NCBI RefSeq assembly: GCF_002723995.1
Contig: NZ_BEWP01000018.1
Coordinates: forward strand, 1-42,294
From: Gluconobacter kondonii
GTDB taxonomy: Bacteria; Pseudomonadota; Alphaproteobacteria; Acetobacterales; Acetobacteraceae
DNA length: 42,294 bases
Reading direction: 5' to 3'
The translations under genes and the position numbers were made by a program. Every line of letters starts with the position of its first letter. Position 1 is the first letter of the stretch. Below are positions 17,017 to 23,991 of this stretch, one piece after another. The notes under the pieces are model-generated. The model saw only the letters and a program-made list of their open reading frames with translations. It made no database searches and was not told the origin of the DNA.

Positions 17017-17943
17017 ATGGCCAGCAAGCTTTCCCTGATTGTTCCTTTTTATAATGAAGAGGCCGCTATCGGTCACTTTGTGAAGAATATTCTGCCTGTT
17101 ATCGACGGTATTCCTGAGACGGATTGGGAGATTGTCTGTGTAGATGATGGCAGCAGTGACGGCACATTGCTGGAACTGGTCAGATTGGCGGAATCTGACC
17201 GGCGCTTCCGAGTTTTTGAATTATCACGAAATTTTGGGAAAGAAGCGGCGCTGACAGCCGGGCTTGATGCAGCGACGGGAGATGCCGTTATCATCATTGA
17301 CGCTGATCTTCAGGACCCGCCTGAAGTTATCCCCCAAATGGTGCAGGCCTGGCGTGAGGGGGCTGAAGTCGTTTTGGGTAAGCGGATTGATCGTTCCAGC
17401 GATAGTGTCCTGAAGCGCAAGACGGCATCGTGGTTCTACAGTTTGCATAACCGACTCGCCCATATCCGGATTCCAGAAAATGTGGGGGATTTCCGTCTGA
17501 TGGATCGGTGTGTGGTCGAAGCTTTGGGCAGGCTTCCTGAACGGCAACGGTTTATGAAGGGTCTGTTTGCTTGGGTCGGTTTTCGGACGGTCACTATCGA
17601 CTACGTCCGCGCACCCAGAGCTGCGGGAATAACGAAATTCTCGGGTTATTCGTTATGGAATTTTGCTCTTGAGGGTTTCACCAGCTTTTCTTCGGTTCCT
17701 ATTCGCTTGTGGACTTATCTGGGAACAATTGGTGCATTTCTCGCTATTCTTTACGCAATTTTCATCGTGTTCCGTACGCTATTCTGGGGTAATTCCGTGC
17801 CAGGATATGCGTCGCTGTTCGTGGCGATCATCTTTTTCAGCAGTGTTCAGATCATTAGTATCGGGATGCTAGGGGAGTATATCGGCCGCATATACATGGA
17901 GACGAAGCAGCGGCCGATCTATGTTCTCCGCCGGAAATATTAA
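17017..17943 (+). CDS. Family 2 glycosyltransferase, polyprenol-phosphate type (GtrB/DpmI-like)
   Basis: A 308-aa GT2 enzyme that probably loads a sugar onto undecaprenyl phosphate at the inner face of the membrane. The GT-A domain shows LIVPFYNEEAAI, VDDGSSDGT, DADLQDPPEVIPQM (DXD-like) and RLMDRCVVEALGRLPERQRFMKGLF. Two C-terminal helices (about residues 225-285) match GtrB. ATG 17017 is chosen over 16909 because it starts exactly at the GT-A beta strand and the upstream codons show no coding character. The convergent gene is a large multi-helix membrane protein, which may use the lipid-linked sugar (inferred). Flippase GtrA is not adjacent. Confidence 0.9.
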   Translation: MASKLSLIVPFYNEEAAIGHFVKNILPVIDGIPETDWEIVCVDDGSSDGTLLELVRLAESDRRFRVFELSRNFGKEAALTAGLDAATGDAVIIIDADLQDPPEVIPQMVQAWREGAEVVLGKRIDRSSDSVLKRKTASWFYSLHNRLAHIRIPENVGDFRLMDRCVVEALGRLPERQRFMKGLFAWVGFRTVTIDYVRAPRAAGITKFSGYSLWNFALEGFTSFSSVPIRLWTYLGTIGAFLAILYAIFIVFRTLFWGNSVPGYASLFVAIIFFSSVQIISIGMLGEYIGRIYMETKQRPIYVLRRKY

Positions 17944-17951
17944 GCAGACGT

Positions 17952-17973
17952 ACCGGGCATGACCATGCCCGGT
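17952..17973. terminator. Hairpin between convergent genes
   Basis: ACCGGGCAT (17952-17960) pairs perfectly with ATGCCCGGT (17965-17973) around GACC. It lies 8 nt after the glycosyltransferase stop and 12 nt beyond the stop of the convergent membrane protein gene. The plus-strand T-run is 10 nt further on, so termination may be partial. It could serve both directions. Confidence 0.6.
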
Positions 17974-17985
17974 GCTCCCAGGTTT

Positions 17986-20124
17986 TTAATCCATTTTGGT
18001 GATCTTGAGACTGAGGAGTGCAAGCCCGAGAAGGCGTGGGTCCTGTCCGATCCGAACCGGGTTGCTAATCTGTAATTTCAGGCTTGCAGCCTGCATGTCT
18101 GGAGGGAGGGAGAATGTGGCCTGATAATCGGCATCCTCGGGTTTTACGTCCCATTCGGTAATCTGCGTGCCGTTCAGGAGAACCCGGACGTGCTGGGGCG
18201 TACTGGGCGTGGAGTGCATTCGTAGTACGAGACCTGCTTTGTGAATGCCGACGGGTAGATTGAAATAAAGGCTGGCTTCAGGCGCCTCGCTCCATACACC
18301 CCAGTCTTCAGGATTAGACCATCCACTTTCGAGAATTTCGTCATGTTTGAATTGTCGGCCAGCTGTGACGATCTCCTGATCGATCGGCAGGACGGGTGGG
18401 GGAGGCGGGGAGGCGAGCCCTGCCGGAAGAGGCACATCCGCTGCGACGCAGAAGGTGGCTTTGTCCCTGACCCCGCATTGTGCATGCTGCATGCTGTTCC
18501 AGCGCAGCGCGTGGAGGCGCTGCGATGTGCCGGTCAGGATCACAAGGGTCTGCTGATCCAACGGGTGAGGCTGTTCTGCTGAAGGCTGGCAGGCAGATGC
18601 TGACGTTTTCCTGGCTGTATACATCGTATTAACTGACGCATTCTTGAGCGCGGCAATATACAGAAACCGCATGATATAGGGTGAATCAACGCCATCGCAT
18701 TCCAGGCGGGGGTGGATCTCGATCTTGTCAAAAGGCTGCATCAGCGAAAAAAGCTGTTTGCTCTCGATAGACGGTGGCGCAAGGAGGTCGAGTTCAGTTT
18801 GATGGTCGCTGGAGCGGATATCGCGAGTGTCCTGCCATTGAAGTGCTATCCCTGCCAGCAGAACGAGGGGCCAGACCCGGGGCCATGCCCGGCAAAGACC
18901 GTAAATGCCGCCGAGCATCATCAGATAGGCAACTGGCCAGAACATTCGTCCTGAAGACCGCATCTGTTCTGCGCCTGGCACTCTGAAATGCGTTAATAAA
19001 ACCGGAACATGCAAAAAATAGATGCGGTTTGACGCCGCGATGAGCGTCAACGCCAGACAGGCCAGAAGCAGGCCAGCATGCTGTTTCGGAAGTTGTTTGA
19101 GAAGTCTAATACCCGGACGGCTCAGCAGGAGCATTCCAAGGACCAGCAATACGCCAGCGCCAAGATATTGATATCCCTCATACTGACCGCCCGTCGCTTC
19201 TACGAGACTGGGGGAAACGGAAGGAAAAAGAGTGGAGTGGACTGGCCAGAACGGAGAGGCGAGGTTCATGGAGTAGAACCCGTAGCCGCCGCCGCTTGCG
19301 CCACCCCAGTATCCCAAGACTGATCCCAGAACGACGATGCTCACTCCAGATGTGGCTGTGGCGATTATGGCCGGTGCGCAGATTTTCCAGTTTCTGTCCC
19401 GCAGCACGAGTGTCAGCGGGGCGGCGCCGAGAATGGCACCGGTCATGACCATCAGATAAGGATGAACCAGAAGCGTCAAAGAGTTCAGGAGCGCCAAAAG
19501 CCAGACTGGCCCAGAACCTGCACCTGGTCGTGTAGCTCTGAAATAGAGGCCGATCGCCAGAAGTAAAATCCACTGTCCGCACAGGGCAGCGTGGCCAATT
19601 CTGAAAATAAAAGCTGGAAAAAAGGCGGCGAAAACTGCGGCCGCAAGCGCAGGGAGGAGACGTTTTTCGCCCAAAGATCGTAGCGCAAACACCGCGCAGA
19701 CTGGTTGGAGTGTCCAGCATAGGGCAAGATAGAGAACAATTCCCTGAAGCATATTCGGAAAGACTGGATGAGCGATTTTCAGAAGGAGCGCTTCCAGAGG
19801 AATACTGTCCGTGAGAGCAATATTGGTGCCGGAAGGAACATCCAGCTTCTGGTCCAGAAGAAGCGGCCAGTGCCATCCTTGTCGTAAGAAATAGATCTGC
19901 CCAATAATATGCTGAATAAAATCTTCCCGCCCGGTTTGAACATTGCTGGGAAGTTTTCCGCCGATCAACGCAAATGGGAAGCATTGCAACGCCTGAAAAA
20001 GGCCAAACACTAATGACAGCGTGTAAACTATGAACCTGTTTGTGGATGGCTTCAGGGTCAGGCGCTTTTCAGACAAATGACGATACTCGCGTTGAAGGGT
20101 TATTCCAGGACCGAGTGGCGTCAT
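17986..20124 (-). CDS. Large multi-helix membrane protein (DUF6311-like)
   Basis: A 712-aa inner-membrane protein. About ten or more helices occupy residues 30-455, including LSLVFGLFQALQCFPFALIG, FAAFFPAFIFRIGHAALCGQW and LLLACLALTLIAAS. A soluble periplasmic-type C-terminal part (about 470-712) ends in a beta-rich region (YFNLPVGIHKAGLVLRMHS). The plan and the motif SNVQTGREDFIQHIIGQIYFLRQGWHWPLL resemble the DUF6311 family, which is GT-C-like in topology; I recall this rather than have a search result. Convergence with a polyprenol glycosyltransferase suggests envelope glycan modification. The start is uncertain because no Shine-Dalgarno precedes ATG 20124. Confidence 0.75.
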   Translation of the reverse strand: MTPLGPGITLQREYRHLSEKRLTLKPSTNRFIVYTLSLVFGLFQALQCFPFALIGGKLPSNVQTGREDFIQHIIGQIYFLRQGWHWPLLLDQKLDVPSGTNIALTDSIPLEALLLKIAHPVFPNMLQGIVLYLALCWTLQPVCAVFALRSLGEKRLLPALAAAVFAAFFPAFIFRIGHAALCGQWILLLAIGLYFRATRPGAGSGPVWLLALLNSLTLLVHPYLMVMTGAILGAAPLTLVLRDRNWKICAPAIIATATSGVSIVVLGSVLGYWGGASGGGYGFYSMNLASPFWPVHSTLFPSVSPSLVEATGGQYEGYQYLGAGVLLVLGMLLLSRPGIRLLKQLPKQHAGLLLACLALTLIAASNRIYFLHVPVLLTHFRVPGAEQMRSSGRMFWPVAYLMMLGGIYGLCRAWPRVWPLVLLAGIALQWQDTRDIRSSDHQTELDLLAPPSIESKQLFSLMQPFDKIEIHPRLECDGVDSPYIMRFLYIAALKNASVNTMYTARKTSASACQPSAEQPHPLDQQTLVILTGTSQRLHALRWNSMQHAQCGVRDKATFCVAADVPLPAGLASPPPPPVLPIDQEIVTAGRQFKHDEILESGWSNPEDWGVWSEAPEASLYFNLPVGIHKAGLVLRMHSTPSTPQHVRVLLNGTQITEWDVKPEDADYQATFSLPPDMQAASLKLQISNPVRIGQDPRLLGLALLSLKITKMD

Positions 20125-20240
20125 ACAGGAGAAGTTTTTTCAAAACCATGACTGATGGTGTTTTGCTGGCCATTCTGTTGCGTGTCCGAAAAAACCGGCT
20201 ACTCTTCAAACGCAGGATCAGAGAAGGGAAAAGCAGGGAT

Positions 20241-21425
20241 ATGTCAGACAGGCGCGTCAAAAACGATTGCGTTCCTTTGAAGCGCCGGCATGTTCTTCTG
20301 GGCGGTGCAATGATCTGTTTTAGTCAGATCGTGGCCTGTGCGCGGCCGGTACGGTCTTTCGATGCGGTAGACGATCTGGTGCGTGATGCCGTCGGAAAAG
20401 GAGAAGCGCCGGGCGCGGTTGTCGTCATCGGACATGATGGAAAGATCGTGCATCGGCTCGTGTATGGGAAACGCGCCATTGTCCCTGTTTCAGAACCTCT
20501 GAGCTGGAACACGCATTTCGATATGGCGTCTCTGACCAAACCCACCATGACGGCACTCTCGGTGATGCAGTTTGTCGAGCAGGGCAGGGTGGCTCTTGAT
20601 GACCGGATCAGCCAGTATTTTCCGGAATTTGCGTGTAACGGTAAAGGTGACATCACCATCCGTCTGCTGCTGACTCATTATTCCGGTCTGCCGCCCGATG
20701 TGCCCCTGAATGATCCATGGACAGGCAAGGTGGAGGGCGTCAGGCGTGCCATGATGTCTCCGCTGGTCAACCCGCCCGGCGAGAAATTTGTTTATAGTGA
20801 CATCAACTATGTCATGCTCGGACTTCTGGTTGAAAAGCTGAGTGGATTGCCTCTCGACCAGTATGTGCGCCTCAATATCCTTGAACCTCTGGGGATGACG
20901 GAGTCCGGCTACCTTCCGCCCTCCAGCCTAAGACCTCTCATTGCTCCTACGCAGTATGACGAACAGGGTGTCATGCTGCGTGGCGTGGTGCATGATCCGA
21001 CAGCTCGCAGGATGGGAGGAGTGGCCGGGCATGCCGGACTATTTTCGGACCCGCAGGATATGTCAATTTACGCACAGGCGCTTCTGGACCGGCTGAAAGG
21101 ACGTCCCAGTTGTTTTCCGCTGCGGCAGGAAACGCTCTTACTCATGACCACGCCGCAGCAGCCTCCCGGGAAAACGGATCTGAGGGGGCTGGGTTGGGAT
21201 ATCAACACCCATTATTCTTCCCCGCGTGGCGACGTGTTTTCCCGGCATTCTTTTGGTCATACCGGTTTTACCGGCACATCATTATGGATCGATCCGGACA
21301 GTGACAGCTATGTCCTGATCCTGACAAACAGGGTTCATCCTTCAGGAGGTCACAGCGTCGTAAAACTGCGCCATGATGTTGCTACGGAGGCGGGAAGAGC
21401 CCTTGGCCTTACTGCTCCTGTTTAA
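20241..21425 (+). CDS. Beta-lactamase-like serine hydrolase (class C fold)
   Basis: A 394-aa serine hydrolase of the penicillin-binding/beta-lactamase class C superfamily. Numbered from ATG 20241, the nucleophile motif is Ser97-Leu-Thr-Lys100 (DMASLTKPT), the second motif is YSDINYVMLG, and the KTG-like motif is HTGFTGTSLWIDP near the end. The N-terminus has RR followed by a hydrophobic stretch ending IVACARP, so export as a lipoprotein (Cys33), possibly by Tat, is likely. AGGG just before ATG 20241 favours this start over 20040, which would overlap the divergent gene. These enzymes act as esterases, D-aminopeptidases or transpeptidase relatives; substrate unknown. The last 17 bp overlap a convergent gene. 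Confidence 0.85.
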   Translation: MSDRRVKNDCVPLKRRHVLLGGAMICFSQIVACARPVRSFDAVDDLVRDAVGKGEAPGAVVVIGHDGKIVHRLVYGKRAIVPVSEPLSWNTHFDMASLTKPTMTALSVMQFVEQGRVALDDRISQYFPEFACNGKGDITIRLLLTHYSGLPPDVPLNDPWTGKVEGVRRAMMSPLVNPPGEKFVYSDINYVMLGLLVEKLSGLPLDQYVRLNILEPLGMTESGYLPPSSLRPLIAPTQYDEQGVMLRGVVHDPTARRMGGVAGHAGLFSDPQDMSIYAQALLDRLKGRPSCFPLRQETLLLMTTPQQPPGKTDLRGLGWDINTHYSSPRGDVFSRHSFGHTGFTGTSLWIDPDSDSYVLILTNRVHPSGGHSVVKLRHDVATEAGRALGLTAPV

Positions 21426-22041
21426 AGGTTCCCACAAAAGGATGGGTCGGGCCTTCAGGGCATGTGCCAGAAAACTGCTCAATCAGCTTTTGCACATGCC
21501 TGGCCAGTGCGTCCCGGTTGTTTGTGATCCGTTGTCCTTCAGTCTCGCGGAGACCATCGCTCTGAGCGAGAAGAGCACCAGCGTAATCTACTTCCCGTGC
21601 CATCTCTGCATCTGGCAGCGCTGAAAGCGGGACGAACTGGACGGGCAAAGTCAATGTCTGAGCTTTTGTATGGCTTGCATCCGCCTGAAGGGCGAAAACT
21701 GGCATCGTGCTGGAGTATCCAACCGAGAAGCTGCCCGAGGACGTGAAACTTCCAGACAGCGACAGCACTACCGGACCGGAAATCATGGCCACAACCGGGT
21801 CTGGGCCATGCTGGTTGCATTGCAGTGTTTGAACATTTCTGTCGAAAGCGGCTTCCTGTCCTGTCGTCCAGTCCTGAACATTCGATGTGCTGACGACGCC
21901 TGTTTTCGTCAGATCCACTTGGATACCGGAGAGGGCCTCACTGATCGTTACGGGAGAGAGCGATCCTGCCGCGCAGCCGCTCAGCAGCGCCGTCGTCATC
22001 ATGGAAAGGCCGAAATACGCTATGCGTATGGTGCTCTTCAT
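21409..22041 (-). CDS. Lipoprotein of unknown function
   Basis: A 210-aa predicted lipoprotein: charged start, hydrophobic stretch and lipobox LLSGC (lipid-modified Cys23). The mature part is beta-prone and Ser/Thr-rich in the middle (VVLSLSGSFTSSGSFSVGYSS). I recognise no domain. It begins inside the stop of the cysteine peptidase gene (4-nt ATGA overlap), so the two are translationally coupled and likely work together. Its stop overlaps the 3' end of the convergent serine hydrolase gene by 17 bp. It could be an envelope partner or inhibitor of the peptidase, but nothing in the sequence proves that. Confidence 0.7.
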   Translation of the reverse strand: MKSTIRIAYFGLSMMTTALLSGCAAGSLSPVTISEALSGIQVDLTKTGVVSTSNVQDWTTGQEAAFDRNVQTLQCNQHGPDPVVAMISGPVVLSLSGSFTSSGSFSVGYSSTMPVFALQADASHTKAQTLTLPVQFVPLSALPDAEMAREVDYAGALLAQSDGLRETEGQRITNNRDALARHVQKLIEQFSGTCPEGPTHPFVGTFKQEQ

Positions 22042-22787
22042 AGCCCTCTCACTTCCGCAAGAAGGGTATCGAACGTCTCTCCATTTGGGGATGTGCCGGG
22101 AATGCTGACCCAGTTCTGGCGCGACAGCAGGCCATAGGCTTCGTCAGCGATTTTCGTGAATGTGTCCCATGGCATGAAGGTCCGGGTCCCCCATGTATTG
22201 AAGAAAAGCCCTTTAGGATCATAGCCGACAAGCGCAATGGCATGCCCACCCACAGGGGTTTTGTTGGAAATGGCGTTCCAGTCCCATGTTGTTCCCAAGG
22301 GGAGATCCATGAAGCCCTGCGGAACCTGAACGCCTGCGAGCACGCCACCCAGATAGCAGATGCCGCGCCGGATGCTGTCGCAATCCTGTGGGTCGATCGT
22401 GCCATAGGCTGTCAGGTAGTCCAGTGTCTGGCCCGGACGATGAAGCCCCTCGCGCAGCCAGAAATTCAGTTCGTCCAGCAGCACCGTTCCGTTGTCTCGC
22501 GCGCCTGTCTGTGGATCGAAACCGGTGACGGCTGCGTAGTTGTTCAGCACCATGCTTGTGGGCATCACAACGAGCGCCTGCGCGGCGTTGGTCCATGTTG
22601 CTGTCAGGGCCGCCTGTGCTGCGAAGGCGCAGCAGCCATACCTGTCATTGCCCCACATCTGGTAGGGAACCCCGGCAGACCAGTCCTTCTGCGTGGGAAC
22701 GCCCGGGAGACGTGAGGCCAGCATGGGGGCCAGACGATAGGTGCGTGGATCATGTCTGGGAGTGCGTTTGCCAAGGCATCGGGACAT
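22038..22787 (-). CDS. Papain-like (C1-type) cysteine peptidase
   Basis: A 249-aa protein with a papain-fold catalytic set: Cys53 in GNDRYGCCAFAAQAAL (matching the NDxxGDCxxAA pattern of bacterial and phage C1-like proteins), His182 in PVGGHAIALVGYD, and Asn197 in GLFFNTWG. The usual Asp before the nucleophile is Cys52, giving an unusual double Cys. No signal peptide is seen, although the protein sits between two lipoprotein genes. GGAG precedes the start by 8 nt. Homologous small C1-like proteins occur in phage and accessory regions (recalled). Possible roles are processing of a neighbouring protein, lysis or defence. The peptidase fold call is good; the role is unknown. Confidence 0.75.
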   Translation of the reverse strand: MSRCLGKRTPRHDPRTYRLAPMLASRLPGVPTQKDWSAGVPYQMWGNDRYGCCAFAAQAALTATWTNAAQALVVMPTSMVLNNYAAVTGFDPQTGARDNGTVLLDELNFWLREGLHRPGQTLDYLTAYGTIDPQDCDSIRRGICYLGGVLAGVQVPQGFMDLPLGTTWDWNAISNKTPVGGHAIALVGYDPKGLFFNTWGTRTFMPWDTFTKIADEAYGLLSRQNWVSIPGTSPNGETFDTLLAEVRGL

Positions 22788-22871
22788 AAAGAAACTCCGG
22801 CAGGGAACGGGACCATGGGGAAGGAGCGGTTCAGGCGAACCGCTCCCATATTGATGTCGATGGATTGAGGC

Positions 22872-23375
22872 TCAGACGCCCTGATAGATCCGGGCGCGGA
22901 TCAGTTCCGGCGTTTCCGTCTGCGCGGCGAAGGGAGCCGCTGTCACGCCTGCAAGGGCTTCGATCAACGGGATCATTGCAGCCACTGTGGACATGTAACC
23001 GGCTGTTGACGGGGAGTAGACCTTCACGATCGGCGTGGCGATGGCCAGCAATGTCTGCAAATCCGTTCCGAGGCTTTTGGCCCAGTCTTTTCCGGTCGCG
23101 ACTGTAATCGTACCGTTTGAATTGGCCGCGACCTGTGCCGAGACGCTCTTGATCTGGGCGATCAGGTTGTCGAACTGTGCCTTGTCTTTCTCGGACAGAT
23201 GGCTCTCCAGTTCTGGAATGCTTTCGATTGCCTGAACCGCATAAGCAATTGCTGCTGCATCGCTGCTCAGGGCCGCAGTGTTGAACGAGGCCGTGTTTGC
23301 GGTTGTGGTGCAGGCGCTCATGGAAACGAGAAGAACAGTGCCAAGGCTCAGGGCAATCAGGCGGCTACGCATCAT
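22872..23375 (-). CDS. Ala-rich lipoprotein of unknown function
   Basis: Predicted lipoprotein of about 167 aa: MMRSRLIALSLGTVLLVSMSAC is a clean signal with lipobox SMSAC. The mature part is Ala/Ser-rich and helical (ALSSDAAAIAYAVQAIESI, AQFDNLIAQIKSVSAQVAA), with a moderately hydrophobic segment (YMSTVAAMIPLIEALAGVTAAPFA). I recognise no family. A GTG at 23387 is in frame, but the GGAG there fits as the Shine-Dalgarno for ATG 23375 (6 nt apart) or 23372. It is 84 bp upstream of the cysteine peptidase gene on the same strand. An intrinsic terminator lies directly before its ribosome binding site, so its expression may be controlled by read-through. Confidence 0.72.
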   Translation of the reverse strand: MMRSRLIALSLGTVLLVSMSACTTTANTASFNTAALSSDAAAIAYAVQAIESIPELESHLSEKDKAQFDNLIAQIKSVSAQVAANSNGTITVATGKDWAKSLGTDLQTLLAIATPIVKVYSPSTAGYMSTVAAMIPLIEALAGVTAAPFAAQTETPELIRARIYQGV

Positions 23376-23390
23376 TAAATTCTCCACATA

Positions 23391-23416
23391 TAAAAAAAGC
23401 CGCCTAAAAGGCGGCT
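23391..23416 (-). terminator. Intrinsic terminator with possible attenuator alternative
   Basis: On the minus strand AGCCGCCT and AGGCGGCT (23416-23409 and 23405-23398) form a perfect 8-bp stem with a 3-nt loop followed by seven T residues. It ends the 111-aa gene. A third copy of the 5' arm, AGCCGCCT, lies at 23366-23359 inside the first codons of the lipoprotein gene. It could pair with the 3' arm instead, hiding the ribosome binding site. Confidence 0.8.
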
Positions 23417-23441
23417 ACAATCAATGAAAAACTTCGAAAAA

Positions 23442-23777
23442 TTATTCAGCAGGTTTAGGAGTTCCGCCAGTTTTTGGATGTGTCGAGGCCATATCCAGTC
23501 CGAGCTTTGCAGCCTCATCCGCACGTGATGATCCGACCGGCACCATGATGGCCTTTGCGCCCGGCTGATATGCGCTGGTATTCCATCCCTTGGCCTGTGC
23601 CAAGGCACTCACAAGACGGAAAAAAGGTAGAAGTTTCGAGGTGCTGGAGGGCGGTTTCCAGAAGCGGACAGCCAATGCGGCTGCAGCGATCAGGAAGGTT
23701 ATGATTGAAACGATATCGCCCGCATATTTAGCGGGCAGATAGGGCAGGATTGTCTGGAACAGTGATGTCCAGTCCAT
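23442..23777 (-). CDS. Small one-helix membrane protein, holin-like in plan
   Basis: A 111-aa protein with an amphipathic start (MDWTSLFQTILPYLPAKYAG), one membrane helix (IVSIITFLIAAAALAVRFW, about residues 23-41) and a polar, Pro/Gly/Lys-rich tail. GGAG precedes the ATG by 6 nt. The helix plus charged tail is similar in outline to small phage holins and to spanin or pilot proteins, but no specific family is recognised. It is bracketed by two intrinsic terminators that share a GGCGGCT arm, so it is probably its own transcription unit. The tail includes GSSRADEAAKLGLDMASTHPKTG, an alternating charged/helical segment. Confidence 0.65.
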   Translation of the reverse strand: MDWTSLFQTILPYLPAKYAGDIVSIITFLIAAAALAVRFWKPPSSTSKLLPFFRLVSALAQAKGWNTSAYQPGAKAIMVPVGSSRADEAAKLGLDMASTHPKTGGTPKPAE

Positions 23778-23790
23778 TGTTGTCTCCGGC

Positions 23791-23815
23791 TATAAAAATA
23801 CCGCCCCGAAGGCGG
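23791..23815 (-). terminator. Intrinsic terminator upstream of small membrane protein
   Basis: CCGCC (23801-23805) pairs with GGCGG (23811-23815) around CCGAA. On the minus strand it is followed by TATTTTTATA. It therefore stops minus-strand transcription arriving from the left flank of the module, where no minus-strand gene is evident before 23992. Confidence 0.6.
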
Positions 23816-23822
23816 CTGTGCC

Positions 23823-23853
23823 AACACACCCTCCCGGTCTAGGGAGGGGTGTT
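23823..23853. terminator. Strong hairpin, 12 bp with one bulge
   Basis: AACAC plus CCCTCCC (23823-23827 and 23829-23835; A23828 bulged) pairs with GGGAGGG plus GTGTT (23842-23853) around the loop GGTCTA. Only short T-runs flank it (plus strand TTT, minus strand TTGG). It lies 138 nt upstream of the dcp start and could be a terminator or a leader structure. Confidence 0.5.
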
Positions 23854-23991
23854 TGCGCGCACCAAGGAGAAAATGGCGTCAAGTGCCAAGTGACTGGTTT
23901 TGCGTCTTTTCCAACGGAGAGCCCTCGTGTTTGACGAGCTGCTGTGAACGCCATACGGTTCGACACCATCACGAATGTCACAGGCGATTTC

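Noticed and set aside
21409-23816. Calling the four-gene module a prophage or toxin-antitoxin system
   Set aside because: No integrase, structural phage gene or recognisable toxin or antitoxin pair is present; only a lysis-like gene plan supports a phage link.
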